Notes under the pieces: model-generated
What the model saw: the letters and a program-made list of their open reading frames with translations, nothing else
Databases searched by the model: none
Told to the model about the DNA's origin: nothing
Source of the DNA: an uncultured Roseibium sp.
GTDB taxonomy: Bacteria > Pseudomonadota > Alphaproteobacteria > Rhizobiales > Stappiaceae
DNA: 64,000 bases
Direction of reading: 5' to 3'
Assembly (NCBI RefSeq): GCF_947494555.1
Contig: NZ_CANLVF010000002.1
Location: 620,001 to 684,000, forward strand
Shown here: piece by piece, positions 28,498 to 37,616 of the stretch
Numbering within the stretch: the first letter of the stretch is position 1
Layout of the letters: each line of letters opens with the position of its first letter
Made by a program: the position numbers and the translations under genes

Positions 28498-28944
28498 ATG
28501 CCTCTTTACGAGCACGTATTCCTGGCACGCCAGGACGTTTCGGCCCAGCAGGTCGAACAGCTTGTCGAACAGTACAAGGGCCTCATTGAAGGCGCCGGCG
28601 GTACGATCGGCAAAGTTGAAAATTGGGGTCTTCGGTCTCTTGCCTACCGTATCAAGAAGAACCGCAAGGCTCATTACACTCTGATGAACATTACCGCACC
28701 TCACGCTGCCGTTGCCGAAATGGAACGTCAGATGGGTCTGAGCGAAGATGTTCTGCGCTACATGACCTTCCGCGTCGGCGAGCTGGATGAAGAACCGTCC
28801 GCGATGATGCAGAAGCGTGACCGCGATGACCGCCGTGGCGGTGGACGTGGTGACCGCGGCGACAGAGGTGATCGCGGTGACAGAGGTGATCGCGGTGATC
28901 GCTCTGGCGGAAGCCGTCCCCCGCGCCGTGGTGAAGAGGAGTAA
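28498..28944 (+). CDS. rpsF: 30S ribosomal protein S6 with GDR-repeat tail
   Basis: A 148-residue protein starting [23 protein letters not shown]6 binds the central domain of 16S rRNA together with S18. The conserved core ends near residue 100. The remainder is a very basic and acidic tail [11 protein letters not shown] then six GDR units, coded by a DNA repeat of alternating GGTGATCGC and GGTGACAGA. ATG 28498 was chosen since upstream codons in the longer frame do not resemble S6. It is the first gene of the rpsF-rpsR-rplI unit. Confidence 0.98.
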   Translation: MPLYEHVFLARQDVSAQQVEQLVEQYKGLIEGAGGTIGKVENWGLRSLAYRIKKNRKAHYTLMNITAPHAAVAEMERQMGLSEDVLRYMTFRVGELDEEPSAMMQKRDRDDRRGGGRGDRGDRGDRGDRGDRGDRSGGSRPPRRGEEE

Positions 28945-28950
28945 GAGACA

Positions 28951-29199
28951 ATGGTTGATATTGCACAGCTTCCGAGCCGCCGCCCGTTCTTCCGTCGCCG
29001 GAAAACCTGCCCGTTCTCGGGGTCCAACGCTCCGAAGATCGACTACAAGGACATCCGTCTGCTACAGAGATACATCTCCGAGCGTGGCAAGATCGTTCCG
29101 AGCCGCATCACCGCAGTTTCCGCCAAGAAACAGCGTGAACTGGCACGCGCCATCAAGCGCGCCCGCCTGCTCGGCCTTCTGCCGTTCGTCATCAGCTAA
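28951..29199 (+). CDS. rpsR: 30S ribosomal protein S18
   Basis: An 82-residue basic protein. The segments [58 protein letters not shown] and LLGLLPFV are the S18 signature. It lies 6 bp downstream of rpsF and forms a heterodimer with S6 in the 30S platform. Confidence 0.99.
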   Translation: MVDIAQLPSRRPFFRRRKTCPFSGSNAPKIDYKDIRLLQRYISERGKIVPSRITAVSAKKQRELARAIKRARLLGLLPFVIS

Positions 29200-29221
29200 G
29201 GCTTCCGTTTGGGAGCTGTCG

Positions 29222-29243
29222 TCTCCCGGGTTTGCCCGGGAGA
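29222..29243 (+). other. Hairpin between rpsR and rplI
   Basis: TCTCCCGGG, loop TTTG, CCCGGGAGA forms a perfect 9-bp stem in the 109-bp gap between rpsR and rplI, with no U-tract after it. It may be an RNA processing or stability element that separates S18 and L9 expression. Confidence 0.6.
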
Positions 29244-29308
29244 TCCGTATTGGGACCGCGGACAAACGGTCTCTAACCACCGGACAGGTGGGACAGTAGG
29301 AGACACAA

Positions 29309-29917
29309 ATGCAAGTTATTCTTCTTGAACGCATCGCCAAACTCGGCCAGATGGGCGACACCGTCCGTGTTCGCGACGGCTATGCCCGCAATTACCTTTT
29401 GCCGCAAGGCAAGGCGCTTCGCGCCAACAAGGGCAACCTTGAGCGTTTTGAGCAACAGCGTGCTCAGCTGGAAGCCAGGAACCTGGAACGCAAGAGTGAA
29501 GCGGAAGCTGTCGCCTCCAAACTCGACGGCGAAGCTTTGGTCATGATCCGGTCCGCGGGCGAAACAGGACAGCTTTATGGTTCGGTATCCACCCGTGATA
29601 TCGCAGAAGGACTGACGGAAGCCGGGTTTACTGTTTCCCGTGGGCAGGTGGAACTGCGCGCTCCGATCAAGACCATCGGAATGCACACGGTTCTGATCCG
29701 CCTGCACCCGGAAGTCGAAGTCAGTGTCATGGTCAATGTCGCTCGCTCCGAAGACGAAGCAGCGCGCCAGGCAGCCGGCGAGGACTTGACCACGCCGGAA
29801 CAGGACGTCTTCGAGTTTGAAGAAGACGAAGAAGCAGAAGACGCGGAAGGAACCGAGGACGGTTCCGACGCCGAGGCGGAAGCAGAAGCTGAAGCTCCGG
29901 TCGAAGAAGACGTCTGA
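29309..29917 (+). CDS. rplI: 50S ribosomal protein L9
   Basis: A 202-residue protein. The N-terminal rRNA-binding domain [39 protein letters not shown] and the C-terminal domain ([28 protein letters not shown]) are typical. A long acidic tail of about 45 residues ([21 protein letters not shown]-like) follows, making it longer than the ~150 residues of E. coli L9; such tails are frequent in alphaproteobacteria. A strong intrinsic terminator follows. Confidence 0.98.
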   Translation: MQVILLERIAKLGQMGDTVRVRDGYARNYLLPQGKALRANKGNLERFEQQRAQLEARNLERKSEAEAVASKLDGEALVMIRSAGETGQLYGSVSTRDIAEGLTEAGFTVSRGQVELRAPIKTIGMHTVLIRLHPEVEVSVMVNVARSEDEAARQAAGEDLTTPEQDVFEFEEDEEAEDAEGTEDGSDAEAEAEAEAPVEEDV

Positions 29918-29948
29918 TCCGCTGGAACAGCTTTCCGGCGACAATATG

Positions 29949-29979
29949 AACGGCGCTGCTTTCAGCGCCGTTTTTTTTG
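29949..29979 (+). terminator. Intrinsic terminator of the rpsF-rpsR-rplI operon
   Basis: AACGGCGCTG, loop CTTT, CAGCGCCGTT, followed by TTTTTTG. It lies 32 nt after the rplI stop codon. It is one of the strongest terminators in the window. Confidence 0.95.
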
Positions 29980-30286
29980 TTTTGCCAGCAATTCTTTTAA
30001 CGGCACGGCCAACTACCCTAATCCAGCAATTCCAAAGTCCATGGCAACCTTTTGAATCAACTGCCCAAATTGTTAACCGGCAATTTACTTTCAAAAAAAG
30101 CCAATTGATTTCAATGAGTAAGAGCTATCACCTTGAGTCTTCAAACAGGTTTTGAGTCAAGCGGGATTCGAGTCTATCCCCGCTGATCTGCACCTGACAG
30201 TGGGAAACAATCTGAAGCCTTTTTGAGCCTTGAGACCGTCCCCGACAGAGGGTATGCCGGATGGACTTGGGTCATCGGGGGACGAA
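29980..30286. other. dnaB upstream region
   Basis: About 300 bp between the operon terminator and the dnaB start codon. It is AT-rich, with no gene recognised. It likely contains the dnaB promoter. Confidence 0.35.
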
Positions 30287-31771
30287 ATGAAGGGCACATT
30301 ACAGAAAGTCGAAACGGAAGAAGACATCCAACGTCTCGCACCGCATAACGCGGAGGCTGAAAGACAGTTGCTGGGTGCGATCCTCGTAAACAATGAAACG
30401 TTCTACCGGGTTTCCGACTTTCTCGAGCCGCACCACTTTTTTGTGCCCTCCCACCACGACATCTATGAAAAGGTCAGCCACCTCATCCGGGCCGGTAAAA
30501 CCGCCTCACCCATCACGCTGAAAACCTTCTATCCCGCGGACGCAAAAATTGCGGACCTGTCCGCAACCCAGTTTCTCCTGCGCCTTGCCGGCGATGCAGC
30601 GTCCATCATCAATGCTGAGGACTATGGCCGTACCATCTACGACCTTGCCATCCGCCGGAACCTGATCCGGATCGGGGAGGACATGGTCAACATCGCGTTC
30701 GACGCTCCCATCGACGTCCCTCCCGGCCAGCAGATCGATGATGCGGAGCGCAGGCTGTTCGAGCTTGCCGAAACCGGTCGCAGTGAAGGTGGTTTCGTTT
30801 CATTCGGCGATGCGTTGACAGAAACCATAGAAATGGCGCATGCCGCCTACAACCGTGAAGGTGCATTGTCCGGAACCTCGACGGGACTGCGGGAACTCGA
30901 CAAGCTTATGGGTGGCCTCCAGCAGTCCGACCTGATTGTTCTTGCCGGACGTCCGGCAATGGGCAAGACCTCTCTGGCGACAAACATCGCCTATAACATC
31001 GCGCAGGCTTACAAATCAGAAGAACAACCTGACGGCGCGCTTAAAACGATCAATGGCGGTGTCGTCGGGTTCTTCTCACTCGAGATGTCCGCAGAGCAGC
31101 TGGCAACACGTATCATTTCCGAGCAAGCGGAGATTTCCTCATCCAAAATCCGGCGCGGCGACATAACAGAAGCGGAATTTGAGAAACTCGCGGCATGTGC
31201 TCAGACAATGCAATCCGTTCCATTGCATGTGGACCAGACGGGCGGCATTTCGATCGCTTCGCTGGTCTCGAAGGCACGTCGGTTGAAGCGGCAGCGCGGC
31301 CTTGATCTGCTGGTTGTTGACTACATCCAGCTGCTCTCCGGCTCCGCCAAGAATTCGGGCAACAGGGTTCAGGAAATTACAGAGATCACAACAGGCCTGA
31401 AGGCTTTGGCAAAGGAACTGAACGTTCCGATAATTGCGTTGTCCCAGCTCTCGCGCCAGGTCGAGTCGCGTGATGACAAACGGCCGATGATGTCGGACCT
31501 GCGCGAGTCTGGCTCAATCGAGCAGGACGCCGATGTGATTCTGTTCGTTTACCGTGAAGAATACTATCTGTCCAAGACCGAACCGGAAGTCGGCTCTCCG
31601 GAATATGCGGCCTGGGAAGCCAAGCACGATGCCGCTCGAGGCAAGGCTGAAGTGATCATCGCAAAACAGAGACACGGCCCGACAGGCACGGCGAATCTGC
31701 ACTTCCAGGGTGAATTCACCCGCTTCTCCGATCTTGCCGAAGACGATCACCTTCCTGAGCGTTACGAATGA
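30287..31771 (+). CDS. dnaB: Replicative DNA helicase
   Basis: A 494-residue protein, the ring helicase that unwinds DNA at the replication fork. The N-terminal domain starts RLAPHNAEAERQLLGAILVNNETFYRVSDFL. The RecA-like C-terminal domain has Walker A AGRPAMGKTSLATNIAYN, Walker B LDLLVVDYIQLL, and the DnaB motifs LSQLSRQVESRDDKRPMMSDLRESGSIEQDADVI. ATG 30287 was chosen because GGGGA stands 4 nt upstream. In-frame ATG 30254 or TTG 30230 would add 11 or 19 residues with poorer ribosome sites. Confidence 0.97.
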   Translation: MKGTLQKVETEEDIQRLAPHNAEAERQLLGAILVNNETFYRVSDFLEPHHFFVPSHHDIYEKVSHLIRAGKTASPITLKTFYPADAKIADLSATQFLLRLAGDAASIINAEDYGRTIYDLAIRRNLIRIGEDMVNIAFDAPIDVPPGQQIDDAERRLFELAETGRSEGGFVSFGDALTETIEMAHAAYNREGALSGTSTGLRELDKLMGGLQQSDLIVLAGRPAMGKTSLATNIAYNIAQAYKSEEQPDGALKTINGGVVGFFSLEMSAEQLATRIISEQAEISSSKIRRGDITEAEFEKLAACAQTMQSVPLHVDQTGGISIASLVSKARRLKRQRGLDLLVVDYIQLLSGSAKNSGNRVQEITEITTGLKALAKELNVPIIALSQLSRQVESRDDKRPMMSDLRESGSIEQDADVILFVYREEYYLSKTEPEVGSPEYAAWEAKHDAARGKAEVIIAKQRHGPTGTANLHFQGEFTRFSDLAEDDHLPERYE

Positions 31772-31925
31772 AGCCTGCTCGACCTTGAATCCGCTGACTT
31801 GAGCGTGCAGGCCCGCAAGATTTTCAACGAAAAGTCGAAAATTTAAAATACTTCAATCAAAACGGGTTTCTGCACGGTCTATTTGGAAAACTTGTATCAA
31901 TTTAGACTTGTCCAAATTGACAATT

Positions 31926-31940
31926 TTAAATCATCTTTAA
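31926..31940. promoter_or_regulatory. CtrA-type box upstream of PilZ gene
   Basis: TTAA-N7-TTAA (ATCATCT between the halves) lies 66 bp upstream of the PilZ gene start. This is the full consensus of the cell-cycle and motility regulator CtrA in alphaproteobacteria. The region is AT-rich, so chance occurrence cannot be excluded. Confidence 0.5.
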
Positions 31941-32006
31941 GCCTCATTGTTTACCCTGGGTAATCAAACTTGAAGAGTTTCGAATGTTTTTTGGAAATGG
32001 GTCAAC

Positions 32007-32282
32007 GTGAATTCATCGGTGCAAAAATTGAGGGAGGAAGCCAGAATCTTCCCCAGGAAGCGCTGCAAGTGGCCTGGTATTTTGAAACTCGACAAGGAGC
32101 ACCAGCCTTGTGTTGTTGAAGATATCAGCGCAGGTGGCTGTCGAATTGCCACCAAAACAAAGGGCCTGAAGCCAAAGGCAAAGATTGTTCTGGAAGTGGA
32201 AAGCAGAAAACTTCGCTTTCACGGAGAGATTCGCTGGGTACGCACAGACGAATTGGGAATTGAGTTTCTCTATCAGGACTAG
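32007..32282 (+). CDS. PilZ-domain protein
   Basis: A 91-residue protein made of one PilZ domain. The N-terminal FPRKRCKWPGIL corresponds to the RxxxR c-di-GMP-binding motif (Arg at about 17 and Lys/Arg near), and EDISAGGCRIAT matches the (D/N)hSxxG motif. Single PilZ proteins bind c-di-GMP and alter partners in motility, surface attachment or secretion. The start is GTG 32007; no ATG gives a complete domain. It stands alone between dnaB and alr with a CtrA-type box upstream, so cell-cycle or motility-linked expression is inferred. Confidence 0.85.
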   Translation: MNSSVQKLREEARIFPRKRCKWPGILKLDKEHQPCVVEDISAGGCRIATKTKGLKPKAKIVLEVESRKLRFHGEIRWVRTDELGIEFLYQD

Positions 32283-32401
32283 GCTTTTTCAATCTCGCGA
32301 CTTCAGTCAAAAGAGCGCTGACCCTCAAAACCGCATTTGAGCTCCCAAACGCCGCATTTCTTTTCCATTTTTGAAACAGAACAGGTCCAATGCGATGGGC
32401 C

Positions 32402-32699
32402 AGAGCGGTTCCAGCTTAGCTGGAATCATTTGATGGCGTAGATTTGTTCCTTCTGCCAGGCGCGTCGCGCAGCGCGATACGGTGTATCGGGCAAACGGCG
32501 CTACGCAGCCGATGAGCAAATCTACGTCACCGTTGTCATATTGAAGTCGTGATCAAAACAACGAGCCAGGGCCGGGAGTTTTTGTTTCTGGCCACGTTGG
32601 CTCGACCTTATGGTGGAGCCACACCAATGTGATCGAGCCGCCTTGCCAGAAACAAAAAACTCTCCGGTCAAATGCTTCCAGCTAAACTTGAACCGCTCT
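32402..32699. repeat. Nested inverted-repeat element (non-coding, about 300 bp)
   Basis: The outer 32-bp arms 32402-32433 and 32668-32699 are reverse complements with 3 mismatches (AGAGCGGTTC... to ...CATTTGA). Inside are two further inverted pairs: 32437-32449 with 32514-32526 (CGTAGATTTG, 12 of 13), and 32572-32592 with 32645-32667, with GGCTCGA / TCGAGCC in its loop. No open frame of note spans it. It resembles the short palindromic intergenic repeats and miniature elements known from Hyphomicrobiales genomes; whether it is a MITE or folded RNA source is open. Confidence 0.75.
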
Positions 32700-32752
32700 A
32701 GACTGCGCAGCGATTCTATTGACGATACCGTTGCCGGAGCCCTGTCTGGACC

Positions 32753-33895
32753 ATGCTTTTTGCTGCCGAAGATCCGTTTCACACCGATTTATATGGTGGC
32801 CGGTTGACAATCGACCTGGAGGCTATCGCCCAGAATTGGCGGTTCCTGAAAAGTAAGCTGACGGATAACACCGAATGCGCCGCGGCAGTAAAGGCGGATG
32901 CGTATGGGACGGGACAGGAGCCCTCTGGCCGGGCGCTCTTCGATGCAGGATGCCGAACCTTTTTTGTCGCCGTGCCGACGGAGGCAATTTCTCTCAGGCA
33001 AACGCTTCCCGATGCGACCATCTACGCCCTCAACGGGCTGTTGCCCGGAACGGCCGATCACTACCTGGAAAATGACATCCGCCCTGTTCTGGGTTCTTTG
33101 GTGGAAGTCCGGGATTGGATCAACCTGTGCAAGTCGGCGGGCCGGTCGTTTGATGCCGCGGTTCACGTCGATACGGGAATACACCGGTTGGGCCTCTCGC
33201 CGGATGAGTTTTCCGCCACATTGAGCGACGCCGATCTGATGGGACCTTTCGTTCCTTCGCTGCTTATGAGCCATCTGGCCTGCGGCTCGACCCCTGATCA
33301 CGAAATGAACGGGCGTCAGCTCGAACTCTTTCGCGAGATAACGGCGCCCTACGCGCACATTAAGCGGTCGCTTGCGAATTCGGCGGGCGTTCTCATGGGT
33401 CATGAGTATCACTTCGATCTTGTGCGCCCTGGTATTTCTCTTTACGGCGGACAGGCGATTGAAACCGAAATAAATCCCATGAAACCCGTCGCCAAAGTCG
33501 AAGCGCGCATCATGATCGTGCGCAATGTTCCAGAAGGCGACACAATCGGGTACGGCGCGCGCCAGACCGCGAGACGCCATCTCAAAAACGCGGTCGTGGC
33601 CGCGGGATATGCGGACGGGATGCTCCGCAGCGCAAGTTCCTCCGACGACCGCGCCGGCGGGTTTGCAATGATCGAAGGTCACAAGGCACCGATCCTGGGT
33701 AGGATTTCGATGGACATGATCACTTTGGATGTCACCGATATTCCCGAAAACCTGGTCAAACGCGGTGCATTTGTGGAAATGCTCGGCCCCAATGTTGCAG
33801 CGGCCGATCTGGCGGCTTATGCCGAGACAATCGACTACGAATACCTGACAAGCCTGGGGCAACGCTTTCGCCGCGTATATGGCCCCCTCACCTGA
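32753..33895 (+). CDS. alr: Alanine racemase
   Basis: A 380-residue PLP enzyme that makes D-alanine for peptidoglycan. The N-terminal barrel carries Lys47 in AAVKADAYGTG, the PLP-binding lysine. HVDTGIHRLGLSPDEF and the second catalytic Tyr region GDTIGYGARQTA are typical, and the C-terminal beta domain holds LGRISMDMITLDVTD. The start ATG 32753 lacks a good ribosome site. It is 11 bp upstream of radA, so the two are probably cotranscribed. Confidence 0.96.
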   Translation: MLFAAEDPFHTDLYGGRLTIDLEAIAQNWRFLKSKLTDNTECAAAVKADAYGTGQEPSGRALFDAGCRTFFVAVPTEAISLRQTLPDATIYALNGLLPGTADHYLENDIRPVLGSLVEVRDWINLCKSAGRSFDAAVHVDTGIHRLGLSPDEFSATLSDADLMGPFVPSLLMSHLACGSTPDHEMNGRQLELFREITAPYAHIKRSLANSAGVLMGHEYHFDLVRPGISLYGGQAIETEINPMKPVAKVEARIMIVRNVPEGDTIGYGARQTARRHLKNAVVAAGYADGMLRSASSSDDRAGGFAMIEGHKAPILGRISMDMITLDVTDIPENLVKRGAFVEMLGPNVAAADLAAYAETIDYEYLTSLGQRFRRVYGPLT

Positions 33896-33906
33896 TAGGA
33901 GTATTC

Positions 33907-35301
33907 ATGGCCAGGCGGTCCTCGTCATTTGTCTGCCAGTCATGTGGATCCGTCACCGCAAAGTGGGTCGGCCGCTGCGAGTCTTGCGGCGAGTGGAACA
34001 CGATCGTCGAGGAGCAGACGGGCGGCGGCGTTGGTGGAGGACCCGGCCGAGCGCCGCGAAGCAAGGGCCGTGTTGTGCCTCTGGTGGGCCTATCCGGTGA
34101 ATCCAAGGAAGCGCCCAGGATCCTGACAAAGGTCGCGGAACTGGATCGCGTGACCGGAGGAGGCTTCGTTCGCGGTTCCGCATTGCTTGTCGGCGGTGAC
34201 CCGGGGATCGGCAAGTCGACGCTTCTGATCCAGGCAGCCGCCCAACTTGCGCGCCTTGGCCACAAGACAGTCTATATTTCCGGGGAAGAAGCGATTGGCC
34301 AGGTACGCCTGCGCGCAGAGCGCCTTGGCCTGACCGACGCACAGGTTGCCCTTGCCGCCGAAACGAGTGTCGAAGACATCCTTGCAACACTCGAAGCGGA
34401 CAAACCGCCTGCAATGCTGATCCTTGATTCCGTCCAGACACTATGGACCGATCAGGTCGAGTCTCCGCCGGGTACCGTGACCCAGGTGCGCGCATCCGCC
34501 CAGGCCATGGTGCGCTACGCCAAAAAGAACGGTACAACGATGGTTCTCGTCGGGCATGTGACCAAGGACGGACAGATCGCGGGCCCCCGCGTCGTCGAAC
34601 ACATGGTCGATGCCGTGCTCTATTTCGAAGGGGACGGCGCGCACCAGTACCGGATCCTTCGGTCGGTGAAAAACCGGTTCGGTGCCACCGATGAGATCGG
34701 TGTCTTCGAGATGACCGGCAAGGGTCTTGTCGAAGTCTCAAATCCGTCTGCCCTTTTCCTGGGAGACCGGACGACAAGTACACCTGGCGCCGCGGTTTTC
34801 GCGGGGCTTGAAGGCTCGCGTCCCCTCCTCATCGAAATTCAGGCGCTCGTTGCCCAATCCTCGCTCGGTACACCAAGACGGGCGGTCATCGGCTGGGATG
34901 GTGCGCGGCTCTCAATGATCCTGGCGGTGCTCGAAGCCCGTTGCGGTGTCCGCTTCTCGCAGCATGATGTTTACCTGAATGTGGCCGGCGGCCTTAAAAT
35001 CAACGAACCTGGTGCGGATCTTGCTGTTGCCGCGGCCCTGATATCCTCACTCAGCGGGCTTGCCCTTCCGGCCAATTGCGTCTATTTCGGCGAGGTCAGC
35101 CTGTCGGGTGCAATCCGGCCCGTGGCCCAGGCCCAGTCCAGGCTGAAGGAAGCTGAAAAGCTCGGCTTCGATCAGGCTATTTGTCCAGAGGGAAACCTCA
35201 AGGACGGTGCCGCATCATCGTTCAAGGCGACCGGCCTTTCGGAACTTGGGGACTTTGTCGCCAAACTCTCTACCGAGGCTAGTGCGTCAGGGGCCTCTTG
35301 A
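33907..35301 (+). CDS. radA: DNA repair protein RadA
   Basis: A 464-residue protein. The N-terminal zinc finger is CQSCGSVTAKWVGRCESCGEWNT, the RecA-like ATPase has GGDPGIGKSTLLIQ and AMLILDSVQTLW, the RadA motif KNRFG is in RSVKNRFGATDEIG, and the C-terminal Lon-protease-like domain holds VYLNVAGGLKINEPGADLAVAAAL. RadA helps branch migration in recombination repair. ATG 33907 has TAGGAG upstream. It follows alr and precedes cvpA, a common alphaproteobacterial order. Confidence 0.98.
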   Translation: MARRSSSFVCQSCGSVTAKWVGRCESCGEWNTIVEEQTGGGVGGGPGRAPRSKGRVVPLVGLSGESKEAPRILTKVAELDRVTGGGFVRGSALLVGGDPGIGKSTLLIQAAAQLARLGHKTVYISGEEAIGQVRLRAERLGLTDAQVALAAETSVEDILATLEADKPPAMLILDSVQTLWTDQVESPPGTVTQVRASAQAMVRYAKKNGTTMVLVGHVTKDGQIAGPRVVEHMVDAVLYFEGDGAHQYRILRSVKNRFGATDEIGVFEMTGKGLVEVSNPSALFLGDRTTSTPGAAVFAGLEGSRPLLIEIQALVAQSSLGTPRRAVIGWDGARLSMILAVLEARCGVRFSQHDVYLNVAGGLKINEPGADLAVAAALISSLSGLALPANCVYFGEVSLSGAIRPVAQAQSRLKEAEKLGFDQAICPEGNLKDGAASSFKATGLSELGDFVAKLSTEASASGAS

Positions 35302-35376
35302 AGCAAGATGGCCATTGGATCGGAATAGAGATTTCAGCTCCGTTGTGAGCGCCAGACAGAGGGACTAATCAGGAAC

Positions 35377-35988
35377 ATGCCGATAACCATACTGGACGGA
35401 CTGCTCTTGGCCATCATGTTCATTTCGGCGGTGCTTGCCATGATCCGCGGTTTTGTCAGGGAAGTGTTGTCGATTGTTTCCTGGGTGGCTGCGGCAGCGG
35501 CGGCGTTCCTGCTCTACGAACGGGTCTTGCCATACGCAAAACAATACATATCTCACGATCTGGTTGCGGCGGGCGCGTCGGCAGCCGCCGTGTTCCTCGT
35601 GACGCTCGTTATTGTCAGCTACATTACGATGCGGATCTCCGACTTCGTTCTGGACAGCAGGATCGGCGCACTCGACCGCACACTCGGTTTTGTGTTTGGT
35701 GCCGTGCGCGGGCTGCTGCTGGTCGTGGTCGCAATGATGTTCTTTAACTGGTTTGTCCAGACGGACCAGCAACCGGAATGGGTTCTCGATGCCAAATCAA
35801 GGCCTATCCTGCTGTCAATCGGCGAACGGCTGGTCGCCGTTTTGCCCGAAGATCCGGAAAAGGCGATCCTGGAAAGGATCAGGGACGCTGATCTGACCGG
35901 CGACGATGCAAGCGCGCCGTCGGAAGAGCCGGAATACAGCGATTCTGAGCGGCAAGGGCTTGAGCAATTGACGAGCGACAACAATTGA
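35377..35988 (+). CDS. cvpA: CvpA family membrane protein
   Basis: A 203-residue protein with about four membrane spans in the first ~130 residues: LDGLLLAIMFISAVLAMIRGFVREVLSIVSWVAAAAAAFLLYE, VAAGASAAAVFLVTLVIVSYITM and LGFVFGAVRGLLLVVVAMMFFNWFV. The GFVREVLSIVSW and DRTLGFVFGAVRG segments are CvpA family hallmarks. E. coli CvpA is an inner-membrane protein needed for colicin V production and encoded just before purF, as here. The C-terminal ~70 residues are charged and likely cytoplasmic. Confidence 0.92.
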   Translation: MPITILDGLLLAIMFISAVLAMIRGFVREVLSIVSWVAAAAAAFLLYERVLPYAKQYISHDLVAAGASAAAVFLVTLVIVSYITMRISDFVLDSRIGALDRTLGFVFGAVRGLLLVVVAMMFFNWFVQTDQQPEWVLDAKSRPILLSIGERLVAVLPEDPEKAILERIRDADLTGDDASAPSEEPEYSDSERQGLEQLTSDNN

Positions 35989-36133
35989 CGCCGAAAACGG
36001 CGCAGACAGCGAAACGAAAATATCCCGCGTTCGCCTTGCCGCGTGCTGGATGACAATGCTGCTTTCGCACGAAAGCAGGACAATTCAATGTCCCGGGCCG
36101 GCTGCCCGCCGGCTGATAAAAGGAGTGTTCGCC

Positions 36134-37606
36134 ATGGCTGGCGGAACGGAAGTGCACGAGCATCTTGACGTCGATGGCGACACGCTGCGCGAAGAATGCG
36201 GTGTGTTTGGAATTCTCGGACACGAGGATGCCAGCGCCCTTACCGCACTGGGCCTTCATGCCCTTCAGCATCGCGGTCAGGAGGCGGCAGGTATCGTCAC
36301 CTTCGACAATGAGCAATTCCGCGCCGAACGCCATCTAGGACTTGTCGGCGACCATTTTTCCGATGCCGACACGATCGGGCGCCTGACTGGCCGCGCGGCA
36401 ATCGGGCATGTGCGCTATTCAACGACAGGCGAGACAATTCTTCGGAACGTGCAGCCCCTATTCGCCGAGCTGGACGGCGGTGGCATCGCGGTCTGCCACA
36501 ACGGCAATTTCACAAATGCGCTTACGCTCCGGCAACAGCTGATCCGTGACGGTGCGATCTGCCAATCGACATCCGACTCCGAAGTTGTGTTGCAGTTGGT
36601 GGCCCGCTCGCGCAAGAGCAAGATCGTTGAACGCTTCATCGAAGCAATCACGCAGATGGAGGGCGCTTATTCGCTGGTCGCCCTCACCTCCAAGAAGCTC
36701 ATCGGTGCCCGTGATCCGCTCGGCATCCGCCCGCTGGTGCTCGGCGACCTGAACGGTGCACCGATCCTTGCTTCGGAGACATGCGCACTCGATATCATCG
36801 GTGCAAAGTTCATCCGTGAAGTCGAAAACGGCGAAGTGATCGTCTGCACATCCACGGGCATCCAGTCCTATTTTCCCTTCGGCAAACAAAAAGCGCGCCC
36901 CTGTATCTTCGAATACATCTATTTCTCGCGACCGGATTCGATTGTCGGCGGGCGCAGCGTTTATGACGTGCGCCGGGAAATGGGCAAGCAGCTCGCGCGC
37001 GAGACCGCTGTCGAAGCCGACGTCATCGTGCCGGTCCCCGACAGCGGTGTGCCGGCAGCGATCGGCTACAGCCAGGAAAGCGGCATTCCTTTTGAACTCG
37101 GCATTATCCGCAATCACTATGTCGGCCGGACATTCATCGAGCCGACACAGCAGATCCGAGCGCTCGGCGTGAAGATGAAACACTCGGCGAACCGGGCGCA
37201 GATCGAGGGTAAACGTGTCGTTCTTGTCGACGATAGCCTCGTGCGCGGCACGACTTCCGTGAAGATCGTCCAGATGATCCGGGAAGCAGGTGCAAGGGAA
37301 GTTCATTTCCGCCTCGCAAGTCCTCCCATCCGCTATTCCGACTATTACGGCATTGACACACCGGTTCGCGAAAAGCTGCTGGCGGCAAAATACAGCCTTG
37401 AGGAAATGCAGGCCTATATCGGAGCTGACAGCCTGGCGTTCCTCTCGGTGGACGGGATTTACAAGTCGATGGGCTACGACGGGCGTGATGATTCAGCACC
37501 GCAATTTACCGATCACTGTTTTACCGGTGACTACCCGACGCCCCTGACGGATCTTTCGGAAGACAACGACTTCGTCAGCGCACCGCGTCTCGTGGAGGTC
37601 GGTTAA
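36134..37606 (+). CDS. purF: Amidophosphoribosyltransferase
   Basis: A 490-residue enzyme that starts purine synthesis by forming phosphoribosylamine from PRPP and glutamine. A short propeptide ends before Cys22 in EECGVFGILGHEDAS, which becomes the N-terminal nucleophile of the glutaminase domain. The PRPP loop KRVVLVDDSLVRGTTSVKIV is in the C-terminal domain. ATG 36134 has AGGAG 9 nt upstream; a longer frame to 36050 is rejected. It is followed by an SDR gene after 10 bp. Confidence 0.98.
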   Translation: MAGGTEVHEHLDVDGDTLREECGVFGILGHEDASALTALGLHALQHRGQEAAGIVTFDNEQFRAERHLGLVGDHFSDADTIGRLTGRAAIGHVRYSTTGETILRNVQPLFAELDGGGIAVCHNGNFTNALTLRQQLIRDGAICQSTSDSEVVLQLVARSRKSKIVERFIEAITQMEGAYSLVALTSKKLIGARDPLGIRPLVLGDLNGAPILASETCALDIIGAKFIREVENGEVIVCTSTGIQSYFPFGKQKARPCIFEYIYFSRPDSIVGGRSVYDVRREMGKQLARETAVEADVIVPVPDSGVPAAIGYSQESGIPFELGIIRNHYVGRTFIEPTQQIRALGVKMKHSANRAQIEGKRVVLVDDSLVRGTTSVKIVQMIREAGAREVHFRLASPPIRYSDYYGIDTPVREKLLAAKYSLEEMQAYIGADSLAFLSVDGIYKSMGYDGRDDSAPQFTDHCFTGDYPTPLTDLSEDNDFVSAPRLVEVG

Positions 37607-37616
37607 GAGACTTAAC

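Noticed and set aside
32789-33862. 357-residue open frame antisense to alr
   Set aside because: alr is fully supported by motifs. The antisense frame has no known features.
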